DNA of 33,097 nucleotides from assembly GCA_016763315.1 (NCBI GenBank), contig JAESTZ010000051.1:1-33097 (forward strand), written 5' to 3'. The notes below the pieces were generated by a model. It had not been told where the DNA came from. It saw nothing but the letters and a program-made list of their open reading frames with translations, and did not search any database. This DNA is from Robiginitomaculum sp. (GTDB lineage: Bacteria > Pseudomonadota > Alphaproteobacteria > Caulobacterales > Maricaulaceae). Numbering within the stretch: the stretch's first letter is position 1; each line of letters starts with the position of its first letter. A program made the position numbers and the translations under genes. Below are positions 8,570 through 16,422 of this stretch, piece by piece.

Positions 8570-9883
8570 ATGAGCGCGAAAATTACATTGCAACTGCTTG
8601 GGCAACGTAAATTTGCACCATTGCTGGTTGCTCAGGCTTTGGGAGCCTTTAACGACAATATCATCAAGTTCTCACTGATGATCCTAACCGGTTATGGCTT
8701 GTTGAAATTCGGCTCAATTCCCGATCGCTATATGGTACCATTAGCAGCGAATACCTTTGTTATTCCTATATTTCTATTTTCAGCACTTTCTGGACAATTA
8801 GCCGACAAATTTGACCGTACCGGCATAATGAAAATAGCCAAGGCCGGCGAGATATTTCTGATGCTGGTGGCCTCTGCCGGATTTTTGCTACAAAGCACGC
8901 CACTGATGTTTTTGGCTTTATTTTTGATGGGAACCCAGTCTGCATTATTTGCCCCAGCGAGACTGTCATCAATGCCATATTTCCTAAATGATGATGAATT
9001 AGTGCCTGGTAATGCTTTAATTAGCGGCAGTATTTTTATTTTCACACTTGCTGGCTCTTTAATCGGCACCTTGATGCTAGTCGAGAAAGTTGCCGATACA
9101 TATCAATTCACTGCGACAGGCTCGGTTATAATATCATCAATATTGCTGGTTTGCTCCCTTGCCGGTTGGCTATCTATTCGATTATTACCCTCCTCCCCGC
9201 CACCAGAAAAAACCTTAGTAATAAGCTGGAATTTCCTGAAACAAACCTGGAATTTGCTAAAATTCGTCTCCGAAGAAGCTAGAATATTTAGGCCAGTGCT
9301 CGGAATAGCTTGGTTCTATGCCATGGCCGGTGCTTTTTTAGCTATTTTACCGACTTATGTAAAAGATGTTTTGCACCTCGATAATACCGTGGTTGCAGTG
9401 ATGATTCTGATTTTTAGTGTTGGTGCGGCTATTGGCGCGATATTGTGCGGCATTCTTTCCAGTCGGAAGAATTCTCTGATATTCTCAATAGTAGGACTTT
9501 GTTTATTGGTGATTTTCACTGCTGATATTTATTTTTTGAGCAATACCTTCACGCAACTTGGTTATACTACCGCCGGGCCATTTTTATCTGATCCAAAAAA
9601 CTGGCATCTAATGGCTGCCTTTTTTGGAGCATCAGTAACTTCGGGCATGTTTGTGGTGCCGTTACAAGCCATGGCGCAGCGCCGGGCGCATTTTGATGTC
9701 CGCGCTAGAACCATGGCGGGTAGTGCTTTAATGAATGCGGTGGCGGCAATGATCGGCCAATTTGCCTTAGTTTATACCGGAATGATCAATTTATCAGTGC
9801 AATCAGCGTTCGCAGGAATGTCAATCATCAGTATTATCGGAGCAATTTACATGATCCGCAGCAAATTAAAGGGAGCCTTTTAA
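8570..9883 (+). CDS. MFS transporter, LplT-like
   Basis: A 437-residue major-facilitator protein with about 12 hydrophobic segments. The N-terminal FAPLLVAQALGAFNDNIIKF and LSGQLADKFDR (the MFS loop 2-3 motif) match the lysophospholipid-transporter (LplT) group, which flips lysophospholipids for re-acylation; the acyltransferase partner (Aas) is absent here. AGAFLAILPTYVKDVL and the second-half loop with basic residues support the fold. A GAGGAAAATCGAA stretch gives a ribosome-binding site before the ATG. It is followed 26 bases later by rnd, probably as a two-gene unit. The substrate assignment is tentative. Confidence 0.85.
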   Translation: MSAKITLQLLGQRKFAPLLVAQALGAFNDNIIKFSLMILTGYGLLKFGSIPDRYMVPLAANTFVIPIFLFSALSGQLADKFDRTGIMKIAKAGEIFLMLVASAGFLLQSTPLMFLALFLMGTQSALFAPARLSSMPYFLNDDELVPGNALISGSIFIFTLAGSLIGTLMLVEKVADTYQFTATGSVIISSILLVCSLAGWLSIRLLPSSPPPEKTLVISWNFLKQTWNLLKFVSEEARIFRPVLGIAWFYAMAGAFLAILPTYVKDVLHLDNTVVAVMILIFSVGAAIGAILCGILSSRKNSLIFSIVGLCLLVIFTADIYFLSNTFTQLGYTTAGPFLSDPKNWHLMAAFFGASVTSGMFVVPLQAMAQRRAHFDVRARTMAGSALMNAVAAMIGQFALVYTGMINLSVQSAFAGMSIISIIGAIYMIRSKLKGAF

Positions 9884-9909
9884 GGTAACCCATAGTAGAG
9901 ACAATAATA

Positions 9910-11055
9910 ATGCAAATCATAACCAAGACCTCTGAACTTGCCGCCACTTGCGAAAAACTACGCAAGTCCGAGTTTGTCGCCGTTGATACAGAATTCATGC
10001 GTGAACATACGTTTTTTTCGCAATTATGTCTGATCCAGATTGCAACCAAAGATGTCGAAGCAATTATTGACCCTTTGGCCAAAGAACTGGATTTAACTCC
10101 GTTTCTTGAGATACTGCGCGACAAATCTATCACCAAGGTTTTTCATGCGGCGCGACAGGACATGGAAATTTTCTATACATTGCTAGGTGAAGTGCCGGAG
10201 CCAATTTTCGACAGCCAAGTCGCAGCAATGGCTAGTGGTCTTGGCGACAGCATTGGTTATGACAAACTAGTTCGGGCATTACTTGATATAAATGTAGACA
10301 AAGGTTCAAGATTTACTGATTGGTCGCGCCGGCCTTTATCAGCAAAACAACTGACCTATGCATTGGGTGATGTCACGCATTTGCGCGATATGTATCCAAT
10401 TCTCGTGCAACGCTTGGAAAGCCAAAAACGCGAGCATTGGTTAGATGAAGAAATGAATATATTAGCCAATCCTGATATTTATTCATTCAAGCCTGAAAAT
10501 GCTTGGAAGAGAATGAAAATTCGCAAATTTTCACCTGCTTGGCTGGCGGTAATGCGCTTATCTACTGAATGGCGTGAACGCGAGGCACAAAGGGTAAATA
10601 GACCACGCGGACGTATATTAAAGGACGACGCAATTTATGAAATAGCCATGCAGGCACCGACAAATTCCGAAGAATTAGGACAGTTAAGAGCAATACCAAA
10701 AGGCTTTGAACGATCCAGAGCAGCTACAGAGCTTCTTGAGGCGATAAACACCGCTTTATCGGATCCGAAACAATACGCCCCCCGAATAGAACCACCTAAA
10801 CGCAACCCTGCTGGCCTTGGGCCAATTGTTGAAATGTTAAAAGTATTATTGCGGATCAGAGCCGAAGAAATAGGTGTCGCACCACGCCTGATCGCCAATG
10901 CCGCCGACATAGAGCGTCTAGCCGCCGATGATGAAGCGGATATTGCCGCCCTTAAAGGTTGGCGCAAAGATCAATTTGGCGATGATGCTTTGGCAATGAA
11001 AGCAGGGCTGGTTGGCTTGCGACTTAAAGAAGGAGTGATTGTGTTAGAGCGATAA
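9910..11055 (+). CDS. rnd: Ribonuclease D
   Basis: A 381-residue 3'-5' exoribonuclease for tRNA and small RNA maturation. The DEDD-type active site is visible: VDTEF (Asp and Glu of ExoI), FHAARQDMEIF (Asp of ExoII) and YALGDVTHL (Tyr and Asp of ExoIII) within residues about 15-175. An HRDC domain follows (about 205-290). The length matches the family. It ends 7 bases from the convergent exopolyphosphatase gene, leaving no room for a separate terminator. Confidence 0.97.
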   Translation: MQIITKTSELAATCEKLRKSEFVAVDTEFMREHTFFSQLCLIQIATKDVEAIIDPLAKELDLTPFLEILRDKSITKVFHAARQDMEIFYTLLGEVPEPIFDSQVAAMASGLGDSIGYDKLVRALLDINVDKGSRFTDWSRRPLSAKQLTYALGDVTHLRDMYPILVQRLESQKREHWLDEEMNILANPDIYSFKPENAWKRMKIRKFSPAWLAVMRLSTEWREREAQRVNRPRGRILKDDAIYEIAMQAPTNSEELGQLRAIPKGFERSRAATELLEAINTALSDPKQYAPRIEPPKRNPAGLGPIVEMLKVLLRIRAEEIGVAPRLIANAADIERLAADDEADIAALKGWRKDQFGDDALAMKAGLVGLRLKEGVIVLER

Positions 11056-11062
11056 TACGACC

Positions 11063-12556
11063 TTATTCAATCAATTGCGCTTGTAATCCCAAAGCATCAG
11101 CAAGATCCCGTAATCTTCTGCCCGGTGCAGAGGTCAATAATAAGCTATCTTCCTTTTTTGCATCAAGCATTATCGTGCCTTTATCTATGAACAAGGATGT
11201 GCGTTGTAACAGGCTGGCCGTTCGGGCAGAAACCGCAGAAGCACACCGTAAGCCCAAACCAATCGCAGTAGCCCATGCACGCATATCTTCATCAATTATC
11301 CGCATTATCAAGGTAGTGCTAGGCGGCGTTCCAGTACCGGCATAACGATGATAGATTGCCAAAGCCAGTGCCACTCGCTCCTTGTGAGATAGTCCGGCAA
11401 ACGGTGCGTAAAGTGCTAAATTAAAAGAAATTTCTGCCCTATGATCTGGGTGCATACGCGCTCCAATATCGGCTAACCGGCAAATTGCCGTCTGCAACAA
11501 ATCAGTGCGACTCTTGCCAAACACCGGCTTGAAATAGGCAAAAACCGGTTCCAGCCAAAGCTCCACAGCTTGCCCAAATTCGGCCGAAGACCAGTTTTGG
11601 TGCGCCAGAGCCTCAACTGATGCCAAAGTGGGGTGGCGAGAGCTGACACCCGAAGGCAAATCATCAAACAACAACCCTTCACGCAATCCAAAAGAAGAAA
11701 TAACCACTTCACGCACTTTGGTTTTTGATAATATTTTACGTAATAAGAACGCAGCATAGGGAAGATTTTGCGCGCGTTTTGCCGAAACACCGGGGATTTT
11801 GGCCAATGAAGCTGGACTTTGTTTTTCCACCAACCGGGTTAACATTTTCGCCTCACGCCGGCTCATGTGGTAATTATGCAAAATATGTAATGGATAACCA
11901 CGCAATTCCATATGTACCAAGGCCAGTGAACGCCAGGCACCACCCACCGCATATAATGTTTGCGCAGTGCCGGTTATCTTCATTCCCTCCAATGACTTTA
12001 TTATTTTAGCTTTAGTGTTTTTGACATTAGATTCAGTCTCTACCGCCAGAGCCAAAGGGCCTAATTTATGAGTTGATCCTTGCCCGACCTTGCCATTGGC
12101 TATTTCCACTAATTCCAGTGACGAGCCACCTAAGTCGGCCATAACACCTTCGGCTGCCGGTTCTCCGGCTATTACCCCAAGCGCTGAAAGCCTTGCCTCT
12201 TGCTCGCCATTTAGCATTTGCACCACCAGACCAGTTTTCGCCTTTATATTCTGTAAAAACTGTTTGCCGTCTTTTGCATCTCTTACTGCAGCGGTGGCAA
12301 CAGCATGAATATCCGTTATATCTCTAGCCTTTAATATCCGCATAAATCTAGTTATTGCGGTATTTGCCAGCTTAATTCCTTTGGGGTTCAAGCAGCCGCT
12401 TTGCATTACTCCGCGGCCAAGGGATGCGGTTATTTTTTCATTGAATATCGGTTGAAAAAAAGTGTCATGGGTACGAAAAATGACCAAGCGTATCGAGTTG
12501 GAACCAACATCAATAACAGCTTTGTCAATTAGCTTTGGTATTGAGCCAATGGTCAT
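11063..12556 (-). CDS. ppx: Ppx/GppA exopolyphosphatase family protein
   Basis: A 497-residue protein of the ASKHA-fold Ppx/GppA phosphatase family, hydrolysing inorganic polyphosphate or the terminal phosphate of pppGpp. The phosphate-1 motif VIDVGSNSIRLVIF is at residues about 14-27. VATAAVRDAKDG, LNGEQEARLSALG and DLGGSSLELVEI (phosphate-2) follow, and a C-terminal HD-like helical domain fills about 300-497. It is the first gene downstream of hdaA (12 bases) and so the last of a leftward DUF2066-hdaA-ppx run. Ppx and GppA activity cannot be separated from sequence. Confidence 0.95.
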   Translation of the reverse strand: MTIGSIPKLIDKAVIDVGSNSIRLVIFRTHDTFFQPIFNEKITASLGRGVMQSGCLNPKGIKLANTAITRFMRILKARDITDIHAVATAAVRDAKDGKQFLQNIKAKTGLVVQMLNGEQEARLSALGVIAGEPAAEGVMADLGGSSLELVEIANGKVGQGSTHKLGPLALAVETESNVKNTKAKIIKSLEGMKITGTAQTLYAVGGAWRSLALVHMELRGYPLHILHNYHMSRREAKMLTRLVEKQSPASLAKIPGVSAKRAQNLPYAAFLLRKILSKTKVREVVISSFGLREGLLFDDLPSGVSSRHPTLASVEALAHQNWSSAEFGQAVELWLEPVFAYFKPVFGKSRTDLLQTAICRLADIGARMHPDHRAEISFNLALYAPFAGLSHKERVALALAIYHRYAGTGTPPSTTLIMRIIDEDMRAWATAIGLGLRCASAVSARTASLLQRTSLFIDKGTIMLDAKKEDSLLLTSAPGRRLRDLADALGLQAQLIE

Positions 12557-12568
12557 TTTTCAATCCCC

Positions 12569-13261
12569 TCACTGATTATCCGCAAAGCCCATAAGATCAA
12601 GCAATTCAGGAGTTTTTCCCATATCATTTAACACCTGTTTGGCCAAGGCTCTGTTAACTGGACGACTTGTCTCTAATGAACGGGAATTTAAGTTGTCAAT
12701 CAATCGTAAGGCACTTTGCGATGACCGCTCCATCCGTTCGACCAGATAGCGGATCAACTTGTCATTTAACCGCAAAGATCGATCCTTACCCAGTTTTTTC
12801 AACATTTCGCTAAGCACCTGCTCATCAGGCTCTTCAATTCGCACCATTTCAATAGCATTGATCCGCGATCGCAAGTCGCCAAGATTTATCCGCCAACTAG
12901 ATGGCCCGGTTCGAGCAGTAAGCAAAACTCTGGCTTGATCGTTCATTGCCCGGTTCAATAAATGAAACAATCCTTCTTCGTCCAATTGTCCATCAACATC
13001 TTCAATAACAAAGCTGCCAGTGTCTCGCAGTGGAATTGAAGCAGACGATAATATTCTACCGTTATTGTTGTTGCGCCAGATCTCGGATAAATGCGACTTT
13101 CCACACCCTGAAGGGCCAACCAGTATCAACGCTCCCAAAGACCATGATTGCCAACGATCCAAGGCTTGTTTAGCCAAAGCATTACTATGGCCATAGCAAA
13201 AATTTTTTTCGCTAAACCCGTTATCTGCAGGTGAAAAATCGAACCAGAGCTGGTTGGCCAT
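12569..13261 (-). CDS. hdaA: DnaA-related regulatory inactivator HdaA
   Basis: A 230-residue DnaA-domain-III-like AAA+ protein that with the sliding clamp stimulates ATP hydrolysis on DnaA, limiting re-initiation. I chose the ATG at 13261 because it places a clamp-binding motif, QLWFDF, at residues 4-9, as in Hda proteins; longer in-frame starts run into the upstream gene. The Walker A GPSGCGKS is at 49-56 and a Walker B-like FVIEDVDG follows. RSRINAIEMVRIEEPDE and the C-terminal lid helices are typical. The DNA-binding domain IV of DnaA is absent. It starts 10 bases after the DUF2066 gene, so they share a transcript. Confidence 0.93.
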   Translation of the reverse strand: MANQLWFDFSPADNGFSEKNFCYGHSNALAKQALDRWQSWSLGALILVGPSGCGKSHLSEIWRNNNNGRILSSASIPLRDTGSFVIEDVDGQLDEEGLFHLLNRAMNDQARVLLTARTGPSSWRINLGDLRSRINAIEMVRIEEPDEQVLSEMLKKLGKDRSLRLNDKLIRYLVERMERSSQSALRLIDNLNSRSLETSRPVNRALAKQVLNDMGKTPELLDLMGFADNQ

Positions 13262-13271
13262 GGGTTTGCCT

Positions 13272-14363
13272 TTATCGCAATCGTGCCACCAAGCCGATAT
13301 TGGTATCCAGAAAGTCGACACCGCTTTCGGATAATTGCAGCGCCAACTGTTGCTCGGTTCCAACATAAGTCAGCGTCATCAAAGCTCCGTCAGCAGAAAG
13401 TGCGTCCAGTCTTGCCTCCGTCACCAGAGCAGAGCTTGCCAAGACTTCGCGCAATAACAACCATTGCTGGATATTGGCATATGACACTGTGACAAGAACA
13501 GTAGTTGTGGTGTCGCCTCGAACAATGGCTCGTTGTTTCCATTCGGTCTGCATTAAAGAAACAATTTGTTTTTTTGCTCTTTTTCCTGCCATTGATAGAG
13601 CACGCATTGCAGTCCCGGCATCATTACCGTCGGCAATTACTTGTCGCTGCCGTAACATCAATCGATCAGTATCATCCCATTGTATAGTGTTCACTTTTAC
13701 CGAAATTCTCCCCGGCCCAGTAATAGAGGCAATTGCAATTACAACTTTTTTAACATCATACCGGCCAGCAATATCCGAAAGCGCCGCACGATCAAGGCGC
13801 AAGGCTTGGCCAACATTCAATGCTTGCTGATCACCCAGATCAGCCAATGGCAAAGTAAGTGGTGTCAAATCATTCAACGGACTTGACGATGCCCAAGCCT
13901 GCCACCAGATATTCTCTTGCCATAAAACCGACCCTTCGGGGCCATTCCAGACAGGAATGACGAGAGCCGGTGCTGTTTGCGCTTCGACAAAGGGTAATTG
14001 TTGCGAGTTTAAAAAATCACGAACCCGTTGCCGATTAAATGTCACTTGCAAGACACCAAGATAACGCCGGTCACTGCGTCGTTCATCACTTATTTGAATA
14101 CCGGACACCAACTGGCTGGCAATATCGCTATCTATCTGCTCCCAACCAATATTAAACCGGTCTTCCATTAAAGTGAGGCGCTCGATCAGAATATTGGCAG
14201 CTTCTTCGGTTCCGGCTTTTATCGCTGCTAGTCTAGCAGCGGTTACACTGGCACCATGGCCATCAATAGCAACATTCTCCACTGTAAACACATCAGCATT
14301 GGCGCTTGTTACGGCAAATCCCAATAGAGCAAATATTAAAACAAATTTTCGTATCTGGCTCAT
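13272..14363 (-). CDS. DUF2066-domain exported protein
   Basis: A 363-residue protein of unknown function with a signal peptide (about 1-23, ending TSANA|D) followed by VFTVENVAIDGHGASVTAARLAAI, the start of the DUF2066 domain, and an RRYLGVLQVTFNRQRVRDFL segment. Two ATGs lie 6 bases apart; I prefer 14363, which has GAAGG 8 bases upstream, while 14369 leaves only 2. The DUF2066-hdaA neighbourhood next to purM-purN is, from memory, a recurrent alphaproteobacterial arrangement. It diverges from purM. The protein is probably periplasmic. Confidence 0.85.
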   Translation of the reverse strand: MSQIRKFVLIFALLGFAVTSANADVFTVENVAIDGHGASVTAARLAAIKAGTEEAANILIERLTLMEDRFNIGWEQIDSDIASQLVSGIQISDERRSDRRYLGVLQVTFNRQRVRDFLNSQQLPFVEAQTAPALVIPVWNGPEGSVLWQENIWWQAWASSSPLNDLTPLTLPLADLGDQQALNVGQALRLDRAALSDIAGRYDVKKVVIAIASITGPGRISVKVNTIQWDDTDRLMLRQRQVIADGNDAGTAMRALSMAGKRAKKQIVSLMQTEWKQRAIVRGDTTTTVLVTVSYANIQQWLLLREVLASSALVTEARLDALSADGALMTLTYVGTEQQLALQLSESGVDFLDTNIGLVARLR

Positions 14364-14470
14364 GCGCATTACCTTCGCGAAGTTGCAATATCCTCTCCCA
14401 TTATATCGAGATTGATCGTAAATTGAACCTCTAAATAAAAATTACCTGTGCAGTTCTTGTCAGAATCACT

Positions 14471-14491
14471 ATACTAAATACTGGATACTGA
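14471..14491. repeat. Three tandem heptamers ATACTRR
   Basis: ATACTAA, ATACTGG and ATACTGA lie back to back in the divergent DUF2066/purM intergenic region, one per 7 bases. They could be a regulator site or chance AT-rich repetition. Confidence 0.4.
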
Positions 14492-14513
14492 ATAGGACGG
14501 TGTTTGAGTATAT

Positions 14514-14568
14514 TTTTCTTTGTTCCAATCAATTTATCCAAAAACCGATGCCCACTTTTTAGGTCGAT
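14514..14568 (+). repeat. Dispersed intergenic repeat, copy 1 (upstream of purM)
   Basis: TTTTCTTTGTT, a 5-base variable part, then CAA and a conserved core (14539-14568) of CAAAAACCG, CCCACTTTTT and GGTCGAT. The 30-base core matches 27 of 30 positions of a second copy at 23929-23958. A CCGRTRCCCACTTTT-type string resembles intergenic repeats common in Alphaproteobacteria. It sits 77 bases upstream of the purM start. Confidence 0.8.
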
Positions 14569-14644
14569 AGAATATAGTTTAATGTCTATCAGCAAAACAC
14601 CTACAAATACTATCATGGCTGATATAAATTGCCGGGATATTCAA

Positions 14645-15679
14645 ATGGCTACTTCGAAAAATAAAAACTCTGTTGATTATGCCAGCACCGGTGTTTCCAT
14701 TGATGCCGGAGATGAGTTGGTAAAACGTATCAAACCATTGGCCGCATCAACCGCACGATCTGGCGCAGATACCGCATTGGCCGGCTTTGGCGGGGCATTT
14801 GATCTAAAAGCTGCTGGCTTTGATGATCCGATACTGATCTCTGGAACTGACGGCGTTGGCACAAAACTAAAGTTGGCGGTGGACACCGACTATCATGAAA
14901 CTGTCGGCATTGACCTTGTCGCAATGTGCGTTAATGACATTCTTGCTCAAGGAGCCGAGCCATTATTCTTTTAGGATTATTTTGCTACTGGAAAACTTGA
15001 TCCAGAACAAGCAGCCAAAGTGGTGGCAGGTATAGCCAATGGCTGCCAGCAAGCGAATTGCGCTTTAATCGGTGGCGAAACCGCTGAAATGCCGGGCATG
15101 TATGCTAAAGGTGATTATGATCTAGCCGGTTTTGTAGTTGGTGCCGCCGAGCGCAATAAACTATTACCGGATCACCAAAAGATGAAAACTGGCGATCCAC
15201 TTATTGCGCTGGCATCAAGTGGACCGCATTCCAACGGCTTTTCATTGATCCGCAAAGTAATTGAAATTTCCGGTTTGAATTTGTCGGATCCTGCACCTTT
15301 TGACCAAACACAAACACTTGGCCAAGCCTTGTTAACCCCTACGCGCATATATGTGCAGACATTATTGCCTTTAATCAAAGCTGGCTTGGTAAACGGACTG
15401 GCGCATATTACCGGCGGCGGATTGATCGAAAACCCGCCACGTATGTTGCCAGAAGGATTAGCCGCCGAAATTGACCATGACAGTTGGAAATGGCCGACAG
15501 TTTTTAAATGGTTAGAGCAAACTGGCGGTATTTCCGATTACGAGATGTTGCGGACGTTTAATTGCGGAATTGGCATGTTGGTTACTGTTTCTCCTGAGGA
15601 TTTATCGCAAACATTGCAAATGCTGGAGTTATCCGGTGAAAACGCTTTTGTTGTCGGACAGTTACAAGCCAATAAATGA
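14645..15679 (+). pseudogene. purM: Phosphoribosylformylglycinamidine cyclo-ligase, interrupted by an in-frame TAG
   Basis: AIR synthetase: makes aminoimidazole ribotide from FGAM and ATP, step 5 of purine synthesis. The ATG at 14645 (GGGA 8 bases upstream) gives 344 codons, the usual PurM length. Motifs [26 protein letters not shown] and GGETAEMPGMY are intact. Codon 110 (14972-14974) is TAG. The same frame continues on both sides, reading GAEPLFF-stop-DYFATGKLDP, where PurM has leucine (FFLDY). One T-to-A change in TTG would create it. There is no frameshift, and all other PurM sequence appears conserved, so the change is very recent, a sequence error, or read through. The stop overlaps the purN start (ATGA). 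Confidence 0.93.
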
Positions 15680-16248
15680 AAACCAGACTGGGCATATTGA
15701 TTTCCGGCGGCGGCTCAAACATGCGAAGCATCGCCAATGCCTGTGAACAGTCAAACTTTCCAGCGCAAATATCTTTGGTGTTAAGCAATAACCCAGATGC
15801 AAAGGGCTTACAATTCGCCAGAGAATTAGGCCTGCAAACCAGCATTGTTGATCACCGGAATTTCTCTGCCCGCGAAGACTTTGAACAAGAAATACAAAGA
15901 CACCTGATAAAGGCAAAGGTAGAGATGGTTTGCCTGGCCGGTTTTATGCGTATTTTATCGCCATTTTTAGTCGGAGAATGGCAAGGAAAAATGCTCAATA
16001 TCCACCCGTCATTACTACCAAAATTTCGCGGACTTGACACCCACAGAAGGGCATTGGACGCCAAAGAAAAAACCCACGGCTGTTCAGTACACTTCGTTAC
16101 AACCGGACTTGATCAAGGCCCGGTAATCGCACAATCAGCAGTTCCGGTTTTAGCAGATGACACCACGCAAGCCTTGCAGGCAAGAGTACTAAACGCCGAA
16201 CATTTATTATATTCTCGAATCATCAAACAATTATGCAGACAATTATAA
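15676..16248 (+). CDS. purN: Phosphoribosylglycinamide formyltransferase
   Basis: A 190-residue GAR transformylase: transfers formyl from 10-formyltetrahydrofolate to GAR (purine step 3). Phosphate-binding ISGGGSNMRS is at 10-18. The catalytic triad Asn108, His110 (NIHPSLLPKFRG) and Asp146 (GLDQGPVI) matches the family positions. The ATG overlaps the purM TGA by 4 bases, so its translation normally depends on ribosomes finishing purM. The amber codon in purM could therefore lower PurN output too (inference). Confidence 0.97.
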   Translation: MKTRLGILISGGGSNMRSIANACEQSNFPAQISLVLSNNPDAKGLQFARELGLQTSIVDHRNFSAREDFEQEIQRHLIKAKVEMVCLAGFMRILSPFLVGEWQGKMLNIHPSLLPKFRGLDTHRRALDAKEKTHGCSVHFVTTGLDQGPVIAQSAVPVLADDTTQALQARVLNAEHLLYSRIIKQLCRQL

Positions 16249-16422
16249 GCTAACCGGTTTTGTGATATTTTTATAGCTCAAAACTTGTTTTATGGTCACA
16301 CCGAACAAAAAAACCACTCCCAAAAGACAATTTATTTGTTTAATTATTGATCAGGATATTCCAACGGTTCATAGAGAACAAATAGAACAAACCTTTCATT
16401 CAAACCTCAAGGCAGATCCCCC

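Noticed and set aside
13262..13366. Longer HdaA N-terminus
   Set aside because: It would overlap the DUF2066 gene and push the clamp-binding motif away from the N-terminus where Hda proteins have it.
14972..14974. Reassigned TAG codon
   Set aside because: gltX and the anchor-protein gene end in TAG at their normal C-termini, so TAG still acts as a stop here.
14504..15679. Two separate genes, or a frameshift, in the purM region
   Set aside because: Both halves are in the same frame and join exactly at the conserved FF-DYFATGKL segment. A single substitution explains the break.
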